64,000 bases of DNA, from contig NZ_CP014304.1 in assembly GCF_001562275.1 (NCBI RefSeq), positions 1,860,001-1,924,000 on the forward strand, written 5' to 3'. Below the pieces are notes generated by a model that did not search any database, was not told the origin of the DNA, and saw only the letters and a program-made list of their open reading frames with translations. The position numbers were made by a program, and so were the translations under genes. Of the stretch, positions 54,286 through 63,932 are shown piece by piece. Numbering within the stretch: position 1 is the stretch's first letter; every line of letters begins with the position of its first letter. The stretch is from Hymenobacter sp. PAMC 26628. GTDB lineage: Bacteria > Bacteroidota > Bacteroidia > Cytophagales > Hymenobacteraceae.

Positions 54286-57027
54286 ATGTCCCGCAAGCTT
54301 TGGGCGCTGCTGGTGGCCCTTGCGCTGCTGCTGGCGCTGGCCACCTACGTGTATTACCGCCGCACCGTGGCCGCTGAGCCGGTGGACGCCTACGCCCTGG
54401 TGCCCGACGACGCGGTGCTCGTGCTCACCACCCGCGACCACCCCGCCCTGGTGCGCCACTTGCAGGAGATTCAGCTCTGGGACAACCTCACAGCTGTGCG
54501 CTACGTGCAGCAGGCCACCGACCACTTGGCCGTGGCCGACAGCCTGGCCGGCGGCAGCGGCCGCAGCGGCAGCCTGGTGGCCTTGCTGGGCCGCAAGCAG
54601 GTTGTGACCTCGGTGCACGTGACGGGCCCCGGCGCGTTCGATGTGCTGTACCAGGTGCCGCTGGCCTCGATGCGCGAGTACCGGCAGGTGCGGGGCCTGC
54701 TCGAAACCCTGGGCCGCGACCGCCGCTACCGCTTCAGCCAGCGCCTGCTCGACGGCCAGGAACTGAGCGTGCTGACGGAGGTGCGCACCGAAACCAGCCT
54801 GACGGTATTCAACTACCGCAACCACCTTATCCTGAGTACTAATCGGGTTTTGGTGGAAGCCGTGGTGCAGCGCCTGCGCCACCCCGGGGCCCCCACCGTG
54901 CTGGCCCGCTTCGCCGATACCGACGTGCTGCGCCTGCCCGAAATCGATGCGGCGCTGTGGCTGAACTTCCGGCGCCTGCCGCAGCTGCTCGACGTGCTGT
55001 TCCGACCCGCCGCCCACGCCCGCTTCGATCCCCTCGCCACCCTGGCTGCCGACGGTTTGCTGGGCCTGCGGCTAACGGGCGCCGTGGCCGAGCTGGCCGG
55101 CTTTGCCAACCCCGAAACCGCTCGCGGGGCCCTGCAAGCGCAGGTGCGCGGGCAGGCGGCCCAGCCCTTCGGGCTGGCCGGCGTGCTGCCCACCCGCACG
55201 GCGCTGGTGGTGCAGCTGGCCGTGCGTCCGCTGGCCCCGGTGGGCCCAGCCGGGGCCGATTCGGTAAGCCTGCGCGTGGCGCTGGACAGCCTGGCGGCCA
55301 CCTTCGGGCCCGAAATGGCGGTGGCCTACCTGGCCGCGGCGTCGCCCGGCGTCGCCCCCGGGCGGCTGGCTTACCTGCGCTGCCCGGCCCCGGCGCGCAC
55401 CGCCCGCTGGCTGGGCGAGGTACGCCGCCGCACGGGCCAGCCGCCGGCCTTCACGCGGGTAGGGGGCTACGAAATTCACCCGCTGGGCGTGGCCATCGGC
55501 CAGCTGCTGCGGCCCCTTCTGGCCCCCGCCGCTCCTGGCGAGGCCGTGCCCGCGCCCGCCGGGGCCCTGGTGAACGGTTACCTCGTGCTGGCCGACGCCG
55601 CCACCCTCGGCGGGGCCCTGGCCGACGTGGGGGCCGGCGCTACCTGGGCGCGCACGCCGGCGTATGCCGCGTTTTTGGCCCGTACGCTGCCCCGCGCCCG
55701 GCTGGGCATCTACCTCGACACGCGCAACGCCTGGAATGGCCTGCTCGGGGCCCTCACCGAGGAGCGCCGCGCCGGGCTGCTGCGCAACGAGGCCCTGTTC
55801 AAGCGTTTTCCGCAGCTGGCCTGGCAGCTTATGCCGGCCCCCGACGAGGCGGCGCCGGGCGCGCAGTACTTCAGCCGGCTGCTGCTGCACCGGCCCAGTG
55901 CGGGCGTGGGGGCCGCGCTGGCCGGGGCGGGCGAGGGGCGCGGGCTGGCGTTCCGGGCGCCGCTGGTGGGCACGCCGCTGCTGGTGGCCGCCGCCGGTAC
56001 GCGCGTGCCCGCGGCCTTGGTGCAAGACTCGGCCGGCGTGGCCTACTTCGTGAGCCCCGACAACGGCGTGGTGTGGGCCGACTCGCTGGGGGCGCCCCTG
56101 GTGGGGGCGGGGCCCCTGGCGGCCGGGCCGGGCACGGCCGGGGGCCTGGCGCTGGCCGCCGGCCACCGCCTGCACCGCTTGGCCCCGGCCGACGGCCGCG
56201 AGGCTCCGCCCTTTCCCCTGAACCTGCCCGATACCGTGCGCGCCACTGCTTTGCAAACCAATGCCCCAGCCGGGGCTGCGCCGCGCCTGTTGGTGGCGGC
56301 CGGCGCGCAGGCCCTGTTCCTGCTCGATGCCAAGGGGCGCGAATACCCCGGCTGGGCCCCTAAAGTGCTCGATTTCCCGCTGGCCGGGGCTGCTGCCCTC
56401 CTGAGCGTGGGCGGGCGCGACGTGGTGGTGTGCCCGCTGCAAAACGGCTACGTGTACGCCTACGACCAGCGCGGCGGCTTGCTGCCGGGCTTCCCGCTGA
56501 GCGTGGGGGCCCGGCTGGCGGGCGGGGTGGCGGTGCAGGCCGCTACCACGCTGGGCCGCACCCGCCTCACCGTCGTCAATCAGCACGGTGAGCTGGTCAC
56601 TTTCACGCTGGTGGGCGACGTGCTGGGCCGCCGCCGGGTGGCCACCTGGAGCCGCACGGCCACCTTCCGGCTGGTGCCCGCCACCGGCGGTGGGGCTAGC
56701 TACGGCGTGGCGCGCGACGAAGAAGGCGGCCGCTACGATTTCTACCTGCCCCCGCGGGCCGCGCCCGTGGTCTCGCGCCGCTTCGTCACGTCGGATCCCA
56801 AGCCCACGCAATTCTTCGACTTTGGGGCTGGGGGCCGCGTGGTGGCCGTGGGCGAGCCGGGCCCCGGCCTAGCCTACGTGTTTGATGCCCAGGGCCGGCT
56901 GCTAAGCGGCCAGCCACTGGCCAGCACCGGCGCCGGCGTGGGCCTGGCCTACCACGCCCCCACGGGCACCTACCAGCTGGTGCGCTTGGTGGGCCGCGAG
57001 CTGCGCCGCACCGAGCTGCGCCCCTAG
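54286..57027 (+). CDS. Large envelope protein, DUF3352-like N-terminal part and beta-propeller C-terminal part
   Basis: 913 residues. N-terminal membrane anchor (LWALLVALALLLALATYVYY, 4-23). About 30-540 resembles DUF3352 proteins (VPDDAVLVLTTRDHPALVRHLQEI). From about 575 to 900 PQQ/YVTN-like blades recur (GVAYFVSPDNGVVWADSLGAPLVG, GAQALFLLDAKGREYPGW, GYVYAYDQRGGLLPGFPLSV, AYVFDAQGRLLSGQPL), forming a probable propeller outside the inner membrane. TACTTTCG at 54256-54263 is a near-consensus promoter box. Such proteins occur in Bacteroidota without known function. Confidence 0.8.
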   Translation: MSRKLWALLVALALLLALATYVYYRRTVAAEPVDAYALVPDDAVLVLTTRDHPALVRHLQEIQLWDNLTAVRYVQQATDHLAVADSLAGGSGRSGSLVALLGRKQVVTSVHVTGPGAFDVLYQVPLASMREYRQVRGLLETLGRDRRYRFSQRLLDGQELSVLTEVRTETSLTVFNYRNHLILSTNRVLVEAVVQRLRHPGAPTVLARFADTDVLRLPEIDAALWLNFRRLPQLLDVLFRPAAHARFDPLATLAADGLLGLRLTGAVAELAGFANPETARGALQAQVRGQAAQPFGLAGVLPTRTALVVQLAVRPLAPVGPAGADSVSLRVALDSLAATFGPEMAVAYLAAASPGVAPGRLAYLRCPAPARTARWLGEVRRRTGQPPAFTRVGGYEIHPLGVAIGQLLRPLLAPAAPGEAVPAPAGALVNGYLVLADAATLGGALADVGAGATWARTPAYAAFLARTLPRARLGIYLDTRNAWNGLLGALTEERRAGLLRNEALFKRFPQLAWQLMPAPDEAAPGAQYFSRLLLHRPSAGVGAALAGAGEGRGLAFRAPLVGTPLLVAAAGTRVPAALVQDSAGVAYFVSPDNGVVWADSLGAPLVGAGPLAAGPGTAGGLALAAGHRLHRLAPADGREAPPFPLNLPDTVRATALQTNAPAGAAPRLLVAAGAQALFLLDAKGREYPGWAPKVLDFPLAGAAALLSVGGRDVVVCPLQNGYVYAYDQRGGLLPGFPLSVGARLAGGVAVQAATTLGRTRLTVVNQHGELVTFTLVGDVLGRRRVATWSRTATFRLVPATGGGASYGVARDEEGGRYDFYLPPRAAPVVSRRFVTSDPKPTQFFDFGAGGRVVAVGEPGPGLAYVFDAQGRLLSGQPLASTGAGVGLAYHAPTGTYQLVRLVGRELRRTELRP

Positions 57028-57146
57028 CGCCCGCCGCCGGCCCCACCCGTAGCCCTGCTGCGTTGCCGAGGAAGGGGTTCTGCGGGCCGGTGCGCGGGCA
57101 GCGCGCCTGCCGCGGCGTAATATTGAGCTTTTTATTACCCGCGATT

Positions 57147-57701
57147 ATGGATACGCTGCCCGTTACTAATTCGTCTGATTCCACGCCGCACGCCCCGGTG
57201 CGCGTAGTGCTGCTGGGGGCCGAAAGTACCGGCAAAACTACTCTGTGCCAGGCCTTGGCCGCAGCTTACAGCACCGCGTGGGTGCCCGAGTACGGCCGCC
57301 AGCTCACCGAGGAAAAAATGGGGGCCCTCACCTTCGCTGACCACCTGCACATCGCCCAGCGCCACCGCGAGCTAGAGGACGAGTTGGCCGCCCAAGCGCG
57401 CCAGTTTTTGTTCGTCGACACCAACGCCATTACCACTGCCCTCTACTCTTATTACTATTACCAGCGCTGCGACCCGGCCCTGCTCCAGCTGGCCCGCGAC
57501 TGCCGCACGCGCTACGCCCACACCGTGGTGTGCCAGCCGTCCATTCCATTTGAGGCCGACGGTTGGCGGGGCCCCGAGGCGCTGCGCAACGTGCAGCAGG
57601 GCACCACGCTGATGCAGCTCGACTTGCTGGGCATCCCCTACACCTGCGTCGACGGCTCGGTGGACGAGCGGGTGCGCCAGGTGCGTGCCCTGCTAGGCTG
57701 A
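57147..57701 (+). CDS. NadR-like ATPase / nicotinamide riboside kinase domain
   Basis: 184 residues. P-loop [10 protein letters not shown] at about 25-34, then [12 protein letters not shown] and [11 protein letters not shown], the AAA_28/NadR kinase pattern. Homologues phosphorylate nicotinamide riboside for NAD salvage. No adenylyltransferase domain or DNA-binding domain is attached, and no pnuC transporter is next to it. ATG 57147 is chosen over the open upstream frame. Confidence 0.87.
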   Translation: MDTLPVTNSSDSTPHAPVRVVLLGAESTGKTTLCQALAAAYSTAWVPEYGRQLTEEKMGALTFADHLHIAQRHRELEDELAAQARQFLFVDTNAITTALYSYYYYQRCDPALLQLARDCRTRYAHTVVCQPSIPFEADGWRGPEALRNVQQGTTLMQLDLLGIPYTCVDGSVDERVRQVRALLG

Positions 57702-57813
57702 TTGCGCGGGGCCCTGGGGCGGTTTGGAGCGGCCCGGGCGGGGTGCGAGCAATCATTTTGCGCGGAAATGGGTTATGTGTAACAACCGCTGTTACTATCC
57801 ATTCTGCCATCCC

Positions 57814-58863
57814 ATGTCAACCAACGCTGCTTCCCCCGTCGCTTTTTCGGTGCTCGATTTGGCCCCCATCGTGGCCGGCTCCACGCCCGCCGATACCTTT
57901 CGCCACAGCCTGGATCTGGCCCAGCAGGTGGAGAAACAAGGTTATACCCGTTACTGGTTCTCCGAGCACCACAACATGGCCAGCGTGGCCAGCTCAGCCC
58001 CGGTGGTGCTAATGGGCTACGTTGCGGGCGGCACCAGCACGCTGCGCGTGGGCTCGGGCGGCATCATGCTGCCCAACCACGCCCCGCTGGTGGTGGCCGA
58101 GCAGCTGGGCACGCTGGCCACGCTCTACCCCGGCCGCATCGACCTGGGCCTGGGCCGGGCCCCAGGCTCCGACCAGGCCACGGCGCAGGCCATCCGGGGC
58201 GGCCGTTTCGGCGGGGTGCAGGATTTTCCGCGCGACGTGCAGCAGCTGCAAACCTATTTTTCGGCCGCCAACAGCACCGCCGCGGTGCGGGCCATTCCCG
58301 GCGAGGGGCTCGACGTGCCGATTTACATCCTGGGCTCCAGCACCGACAGCGCCTACCTGGCGGCGGCTCTGGGCCTGCCCTACGCCTTCGCCAGCCACTT
58401 CGCGCCGGCCCAGCTCATGGCCGCCCTGGACATTTACCGCCAAAACTTTCGGCCCTCGGCGGCCCTGGACCAGCCCTACGCCATTGCCTGCGTAAACGTG
58501 GTGGCCGCCGACACGGACGCCGAGGCGCAGTGGCTGTCCACCTCGTTGCAGCAGTTCATGCTGGGCGTCATCTCGGGCCGCCCCGCCCCGCTGGCCCCGC
58601 CCATCGAGTCGATGGCCCCGCTCTGGGGCCCCGCGCAGCAGCACGCCGTACAGCAGATGCTGGCCTACTCCTTCATCGGCGGCCCGGCCACGCTGCAAGC
58701 CGATTTGCAGGACTTTATCGACCAAACGCAGGTCAATGAAATCATGGCCGTTTCCAATATTTTCAGCCACGAAGCCCGCGTCCATTCCTACGAAATCCTG
58801 GCCGGGGCCCTGCGCAGTGTCACCCAGCGCGAGGCGGAGGGCCAGCTGGCTTTCAAGGGCTAA
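57814..58863 (+). CDS. LLM-class flavin-dependent oxidoreductase
   Basis: 349 residues of the luciferase-like monooxygenase fold: [14 protein letters not shown] at the start, [68 protein letters not shown]. This is the YhbW-type group; FMN-dependent, substrate unknown. The C-terminal LLM helix is complete. A family G repeat follows 40 bases after the stop. Confidence 0.92.
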   Translation: MSTNAASPVAFSVLDLAPIVAGSTPADTFRHSLDLAQQVEKQGYTRYWFSEHHNMASVASSAPVVLMGYVAGGTSTLRVGSGGIMLPNHAPLVVAEQLGTLATLYPGRIDLGLGRAPGSDQATAQAIRGGRFGGVQDFPRDVQQLQTYFSAANSTAAVRAIPGEGLDVPIYILGSSTDSAYLAAALGLPYAFASHFAPAQLMAALDIYRQNFRPSAALDQPYAIACVNVVAADTDAEAQWLSTSLQQFMLGVISGRPAPLAPPIESMAPLWGPAQQHAVQQMLAYSFIGGPATLQADLQDFIDQTQVNEIMAVSNIFSHEARVHSYEILAGALRSVTQREAEGQLAFKG

Positions 58864-58903
58864 GGAGTTGTTTGAATTAAAAGCAGGCGGTGCTTTTGTA
58901 CGA

Positions 58904-59008
58904 GGTGGTCCGGCGACTTTTTCAGTCGTCGGGCCACTCTGCTCATTAAATAGGGGCCCCGGGCAGCAGTAAGAGTGGCCCGACGCCTGAAAAAGTCGCC
59001 GGACCACC
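58904..59008. repeat. Inverted-repeat element, family G, copy B
   Basis: 37-base arms (58904-58940, 58972-59008) with one mismatch, matching copy A at 46151-46257 except for the spacer. As with copy A it lies between convergent genes. Confidence 0.92.
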
Positions 59009-59046
59009 CCCGTTCTGCATGGCCGTTTTGCGTTTTCCCCGGGGCC

Positions 59047-60198
59047 CTAATCGTTGCTCGACAGCCAGCCTTTGCGCCAGAAATAATACAGCTGACCGGC
59101 CACGATGCCGGCCAGGATGGCCAGCAGCACGGGGTAGCCCCAGGGCTGGTACAGCTCGGGCATGTTCAGGGGCAGGAGGTGGCCGTGGCCGTCGTCGCGC
59201 TGGAAGTTCATGCCGTAGAGGCCCACCACGAAGCTCAGCGGGATGAAGATGGAGCTGATGATGGTCAGCACCTTCATCACCTCGTTCATGCGGTTGCTCT
59301 GGTCGGAGAGGTACAAGTCGGCCAGGCTGCTGATGTTGTCGCGGTAGCTCTCGGCCAGGTCCAGGGCCTGGATGGCATGGTCGTAGCAGTCGCGGTAATA
59401 GGTTTTGATATCCTCGGGCACCACCTCGTCGGGCATGCGCAGGATTTCCGCAATCTTGTCGCGCTCAGGGTACACCAGGCGGCGGAAGCGCACCACGCTT
59501 TTCTTCACTTGCAGGATGCGGTTGAGCAGCCGCCGCTCGCGCCGGGCCACGAAAATGCTGTCCTCCAGCTCCTCGATGTAGTCGCCAATGGCCGCCATCG
59601 TGGGGTAGTAATGGTCGAGCACTACGTCGGTGAGGGCATAGGCCAGGTAGGCGATGGGGTGGCGGCGCAGCTGGCTGCTGGGGCCCCGCAGGCGGTTGCG
59701 CAGCACCTCCAGGCAGTCTTCGTAGTCGTCCTGAAACGTGAGCACGTAGTTGGGCCCCGTGAAGATGGAGAGCTGGTCGTCGTCGATTTCCAGGTCGGTG
59801 GTGAACTCCGTCATGCGCGAAACCAGGAACAGGCGGTTGTCGTCGAACACCTCCACCTTGGCCCGCTGGTAGTCGTTGAGCACGTCCTCCATTTGCAGCG
59901 GGTGCAGGTTGAAGTTCTCCATAAGTCGCTCCAGTAGCGGCAGGTCGCCGTAGCCGCGCACGTCGATCCAGTACTTGCGCTCGGGGCCCGTGCGCAAGGT
60001 TTCGAGCAGCTCGTCGTAACGGTCGGTGTATTCAGCCTCGTCGCAGCTGGCCTCGTCGTAAGCCATCAGAAACAGGCGCGGCTTGGGGGCCCCGGGGCGC
60101 ACGGTGAGGGTGCCCGGCCGCTGGCCCACGTGCTGGGCGCGGGTTTCGCGGAGGGCGGCGCGGTCGGCGTCGGTGGCGGATACGTCGGGGAAGGCCAT
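59047..60198 (-). CDS. corA: CorA-type magnesium/cobalt transporter
   Basis: 383 residues. A large cytoplasmic domain is followed by two membrane helices; the first ends in YGMN (GMN motif at about 329-331), the selectivity filter of CorA. The basic end is FWRKGWL. Start ATG 60198 (MAFPDVSATDADR); the upstream part has no similarity. Convergent with the oxidoreductase gene. Confidence 0.94.
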   Translation of the reverse strand: MAFPDVSATDADRAALRETRAQHVGQRPGTLTVRPGAPKPRLFLMAYDEASCDEAEYTDRYDELLETLRTGPERKYWIDVRGYGDLPLLERLMENFNLHPLQMEDVLNDYQRAKVEVFDDNRLFLVSRMTEFTTDLEIDDDQLSIFTGPNYVLTFQDDYEDCLEVLRNRLRGPSSQLRRHPIAYLAYALTDVVLDHYYPTMAAIGDYIEELEDSIFVARRERRLLNRILQVKKSVVRFRRLVYPERDKIAEILRMPDEVVPEDIKTYYRDCYDHAIQALDLAESYRDNISSLADLYLSDQSNRMNEVMKVLTIISSIFIPLSFVVGLYGMNFQRDDGHGHLLPLNMPELYQPWGYPVLLAILAGIVAGQLYYFWRKGWLSSND

Positions 60199-60304
60199 GC
60201 GGAGCGGGCGGGAAGGAAATTCGGAGCAAAATACGCCAGTGGGGCCCCGGGGTTGGGGTGGGGCCCTGGCAGGTCCGTACTTTGCCAGGCTTTTTCTGCG
60301 CACC

Positions 60305-61294
60305 GTGTCCGTTTTCGAGCCTCATTCCATTCCTGAAGCCGGGGCCCCACCGCTATGGGCCCCGGGCCCCGCGTCCGGGGCCGCCGCCCCGCGCCACCCG
60401 TTGGCGTTCGAGCCGCTGCTGTTTTTGCAGCCTGCGCACCAGGCTTTGCAGCCCCCGGCGGGCCCTGTGCGCAGTTTTTACCTGGAAGACGGCGGCCAGA
60501 CCGTGGCCCAGCTGCACGCCGTGGCCGACCCCGCCACTGGCCGCGCCCGCAGCCCCGGACAGGCCCCGTTCGGCGGGGCGCAACTGGCCCAGGGCCTAGG
60601 CGTGGCGGCCGTGCACGTGCTGTTCGAGGCAGCCGAAGCGGCGCTGCGTGGCTTGGGGCAGCGGCAGTTGGCGGTGCGCGGCTACCCGTTTTGCTACGAC
60701 CCCGCCGGGGCCGCTGCCCTGGCCGATGCCCTGTGCCAGCGCGGCTACCGCGTGGCCCTGGCCGAGCAGAACTACCACCTCGACCTGGCCCGCAACTACG
60801 CCGCCGGCCTGCACCCTTCCGAGCGCCGCCGCCTGCACAAGTGCAACCGCCACGGCTTGGTGGTGGAGCAGGAGCACCGCTGGTTTTTGCCGCGCGCCCA
60901 CGCCTTCCTTAGCGCGTGTCGGCAGGAGCGGGGGCAGGCCCCGCCGCTGCCCCTGGCGCGGCTGGAGGCCCTGTTCGAGGCGTTCCCCAACGATTATTTT
61001 TTATTTTCGGTGCGGGCGCCGAGCGGCGAGTGGGCGGCCCTCACCATTGCCGTGCGCGTGAGTGGCCGGGTGCTCTACAACTTCTACCCCGCCAGCCCTT
61101 TAAGCCAGAACGCCCTGAGCCCGGTGGTGCTCCTCAACGAGGGACTGCACGCCTTCGGGCGGGCCAGCGGCATGGCCGTGCTCGACCTGGGCACCTCCAC
61201 GCTGCCCGAGGGGCCCAATGTTTCACTGCTGCGCTTCAAGCGCCACCTGGGGGCCACCGCTGGCCTGCGCCTAAGCTGGGAAAAAGACTTATGA
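60305..61294 (+). CDS. GNAT/FemAB-like acyltransferase
   Basis: 329 residues from a GTG at 60305, the first start after a TACTTTG box. Two GNAT-like halves can be seen; PSERRRLHKCNRHGL in the middle resembles FemAB-type proteins, and AVLDLGTSTLPEGPNVSLLRFKRHLGA at the end is typical of the second domain. Often found in surface-polysaccharide regions, where it may attach an acyl or amino-acid group. The following flippase and glycosyltransferase genes fit this. Confidence 0.7.
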   Translation: MSVFEPHSIPEAGAPPLWAPGPASGAAAPRHPLAFEPLLFLQPAHQALQPPAGPVRSFYLEDGGQTVAQLHAVADPATGRARSPGQAPFGGAQLAQGLGVAAVHVLFEAAEAALRGLGQRQLAVRGYPFCYDPAGAAALADALCQRGYRVALAEQNYHLDLARNYAAGLHPSERRRLHKCNRHGLVVEQEHRWFLPRAHAFLSACRQERGQAPPLPLARLEALFEAFPNDYFLFSVRAPSGEWAALTIAVRVSGRVLYNFYPASPLSQNALSPVVLLNEGLHAFGRASGMAVLDLGTSTLPEGPNVSLLRFKRHLGATAGLRLSWEKDL

Positions 61295-61409
61295 CCGCGC
61301 ACCGCGCACCGCCCATCGCGGGGTTTAAAACCGAGTGTCTCCGGCTTTCGATAACTGTTCCCTGGCAACTGCTCAAGCTGTTCAGGAAGTCGTCTACAAT
61401 GCTTGAGAA

Positions 61410-61509
61410 CGTCGTGCTGAACGTAGTGTAGCATCGCTACCGCTTCTCCAAAGCTGTTCAACGAAGCGGTAGAGATGCTTCGACAGACGGACGCCAGATG
61501 AGCATGACG
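61410..61509. repeat. Diverged copy of a family F-like inverted repeat
   Basis: Ends CGTCGTGCT / AGCATGACG and an inner GCTACCGCTTC / GAAGCGGTAG pair with GAGATGCTTCG resemble family F, but the arms have decayed. It lies in the gap between the acyltransferase and flippase genes; the rest of 61295-61576 holds nothing recognisable. Confidence 0.6.
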
Positions 61510-61576
61510 CTCAATAGATTTTTTGAGTGGTGCAGAGTGTGAATATCCGATAAACAACAACTAACGCATCAATTTA

Positions 61577-62869
61577 ATGATCCCGCCCGCTCCATCGGCC
61601 CGCGCCGTACCCGTGTGGCGCAGCTTTGTGCAGGGCGCGCTGGGTACCGGCGTGGGCCTGGCGGCGCGGGCGGCGGGCGCCATTGCCGTGGGCAAGCTGG
61701 TGGCCACCCACGCCCCGGCGGGGGGGCTTACGCTGCTGGCGCAGGTGCAGGGCGTGATGGCCCTACTCACCACGCTGCCCATCGACGGCACCCACGTGGG
61801 CCTGGTGAAGTACTTGGCCCCGCTGCGGCCCGGCAGCCGCCGCTACCGGGCGTGGCTGGGGGCGGCGGGGGCCCTCAACGTAGCCGCGCTGGCGCTGGGC
61901 GCGGCGGTGCTGTTCCTGTGGCCGGAGTTGGCGGCCAGCCCGGGGCAGCGGGCCACATTGGTGGCCGGCGTGGCCCTGAACACGGCGCAGGCCTTGCTGG
62001 GCACGGCCCTGCTGGCCGCCGGCCGGCTGCGGGCCTACGTGGGGCTGGCCGTGGCCACGGCCGCGCTGGGCACTGCGGGCGTGGCCGCCGGCCTGGGGCC
62101 CGGGCGCAGCTGGCCGCTGCCCACCGTGCTGCTGGCCTACGCCGTGGGCCAGGGCTTGGCCGTAGTGCCCGCTTTAATAATGGCCGGCCGGGCCGGCGTG
62201 CTACGGGGCCTGGGCCGGTGGGTGACCCCCAGCCGGGCGGCGCTGCGGGGCCTGGCGCAGTTTGGGCTGATGGCCGTGGGCAACGTCGTGTTCGGGCGGG
62301 CCGTGGACGTGGCCGTGCGGGCCGCGCTGCTGGCCCGCTTTGGCCCGGCCCGTACCGACGTGTGGCAGGCCGCCGCCAAGCTCTCCGACAACTACACCAT
62401 GGTAGTGGCCGCCGTGCTCAGCAGCGTGTTTTACCCGCAGCTGGCGGCGCTGGCGGGGCGGCCCGCTGCGGGCCGGGCCTACTTGCGCGGGGTGCTGGGG
62501 GTGCTGGCCCCGGCGCTAGCCGTGGCGCTGGGGGCCGTGTTTCTGGCCCGCGACTGGCTACTGCCGCTGTTTTTTGCGCCGCGTCTGCTGGCAGCGCGGG
62601 CCCTGCTGGCACCCCAAATGCTGGGCGACTGGGCCAAGTTTCTGAGCTGGGTGTTCATTTTTCAACTCACGGCCCGGGCCCGCACCGGGCGCTACGTGGC
62701 CGTGCAGGCGGCCTCCGCGGTGCTCTACGCCGGGCTGTTGGCGGGGCTGGTGCCGGCCCTGGGCCTGGCGGGTGCGGTGTGGGCCCACGCCCTGCGCTAC
62801 GGGGCCCTGCTGCTGGGGTGCGGGTTTTTCTGGCTGCGCAGCGGGCGCGACGAGCTGGGCCAAGGGTAG
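61577..62869 (+). CDS. Wzx-like O-antigen/polysaccharide flippase
   Basis: 430 residues, almost entirely hydrophobic, with about 12 predicted membrane helices. Internal charged loops carry GRWVTPSRAALRGLAQFGLMAVGN and DVWQAAAKLSDNYTMVV, which fit the WzxE/polysaccharide-transporter pattern. Predicted to move lipid-linked oligosaccharides across the inner membrane. Strong GC bias gives a very Ala/Gly/Leu-rich protein. Confidence 0.82.
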   Translation: MIPPAPSARAVPVWRSFVQGALGTGVGLAARAAGAIAVGKLVATHAPAGGLTLLAQVQGVMALLTTLPIDGTHVGLVKYLAPLRPGSRRYRAWLGAAGALNVAALALGAAVLFLWPELAASPGQRATLVAGVALNTAQALLGTALLAAGRLRAYVGLAVATAALGTAGVAAGLGPGRSWPLPTVLLAYAVGQGLAVVPALIMAGRAGVLRGLGRWVTPSRAALRGLAQFGLMAVGNVVFGRAVDVAVRAALLARFGPARTDVWQAAAKLSDNYTMVVAAVLSSVFYPQLAALAGRPAAGRAYLRGVLGVLAPALAVALGAVFLARDWLLPLFFAPRLLAARALLAPQMLGDWAKFLSWVFIFQLTARARTGRYVAVQAASAVLYAGLLAGLVPALGLAGAVWAHALRYGALLLGCGFFWLRSGRDELGQG

Positions 62870-62878
62870 CGCCGCGCG

Positions 62879-62886
62879 TATTTTTG
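62879..62886 (+). promoter_or_regulatory. -7 box of the glycosyltransferase gene
   Basis: TATTTTTG matches TAnnTTTG, 28 bases before the TTG start. Confidence 0.45.
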
Positions 62887-62914
62887 GGCTAAATTTCTCG
62901 CTTACTTAGGCCCG

Positions 62915-63892
62915 TTGCCCACTCCTCACTCCTTACTTACGGTTCCCCACTATCCGCTCCCCGCGGCGGTCCCACCGGGTCCTGTGGTAACGGTGGTGGC
63001 CCTGTGCCACAACCACGCGCCCTTCCTGCGCGAAGCCCTGGATTCGGTGCTGGCCCAAACTTACCCGCACCTGGAGGTGTGGCTCGTGGACGACGCCAGC
63101 ACCGACGCGAGCCCGGCCATCTTGCGCGAGTACGCTGCCGCGCACCCGGCCTGGCACCTGTTGCTGCTGCCCGAAAACGTGGGCAACTGCCGCGCCTTTA
63201 ACCAGGCGTTTCGGCAAAGCACGGGCGAGTTTGTGGTCGACTTTGCCACCGACGACGTGCTGCTTCCCGACCGCCTGGCCCGGCAAGTGGCGCAGTTTGG
63301 GGCCCTGGACATGAATTACGGTATGGTCTATTCCAATGCCGAACTCATTGACGAACAGAGTAATTCGCTGGGCCGGCACTATTACCCCGGGGCCCCGGCG
63401 CACCTGCGGCCGGTCAGCGGCTGGGTATTGGCCGATGTGCTGGCCCGCTTCTTCATCAGCACGCCCACCATGCTCATGCGGCGCGCCTGCCTGGCCGCGC
63501 TGGGGGGTTATGATGAGGCGCTGGCGTACGAGGACTTCGACTTCTGGGTGCGCGCCGCCCGCGACTGGCAGTTCGACTACCTCGACGCCGTGACGACCCG
63601 CAAGCGCAGGCACCCACGCGCCATGTCGGCCCGCGCCTACCGCGCCGATGACCCGTACCTAACCTCCACCATCCGCGTCTGCGAAAAGGCCCTGGCCCTG
63701 GTGCGCACCCCAGCCGAGCGCGCCGCCCTGGCCGTGCGCCTGCGCTGGGAACTGCGCCACGCCGCCCGCCGCCGCCGCGCTGCCGAGGTGGGGGCCCTGT
63801 TTGCGCTGCTGCGCCAAGTGGCCCGTCCCGCGCCCTTCGACTGGGCCCTGGCCGCCTGGGGCCGGGTGCTGGGCGCCGCCCGGCGGGGGTAG
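62915..63892 (+). CDS. Glycosyltransferase family 2
   Basis: 325 residues. GT-A fold: VVTVVALCHNHAPFLREALDSVLAQTYPHLEVWLVDDASTDAS is the UDP-sugar-binding start, and DFATDDVLLPDRL contains the DxD-like motif. The C-terminal part ends Arg-rich. TTG 62915 is assumed as start because no ATG lies before the fold; GTG codons near 62985 are alternatives. Part of the presumed polysaccharide region. Confidence 0.87.
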   Translation: MPTPHSLLTVPHYPLPAAVPPGPVVTVVALCHNHAPFLREALDSVLAQTYPHLEVWLVDDASTDASPAILREYAAAHPAWHLLLLPENVGNCRAFNQAFRQSTGEFVVDFATDDVLLPDRLARQVAQFGALDMNYGMVYSNAELIDEQSNSLGRHYYPGAPAHLRPVSGWVLADVLARFFISTPTMLMRRACLAALGGYDEALAYEDFDFWVRAARDWQFDYLDAVTTRKRRHPRAMSARAYRADDPYLTSTIRVCEKALALVRTPAERAALAVRLRWELRHAARRRRAAEVGALFALLRQVARPAPFDWALAAWGRVLGAARRG

Positions 63893-63906
63893 TGGGGCGG
63901 CGGGCG

Positions 63907-63914
63907 TAGTTTTG
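63907..63914 (+). promoter_or_regulatory. -7 box of the next gene
   Basis: TAGTTTTG matches TAnnTTTG, 18 bases before GTG 63933. Confidence 0.4.
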
Positions 63915-63932
63915 GCGGCTTCCCCCTTCGCC

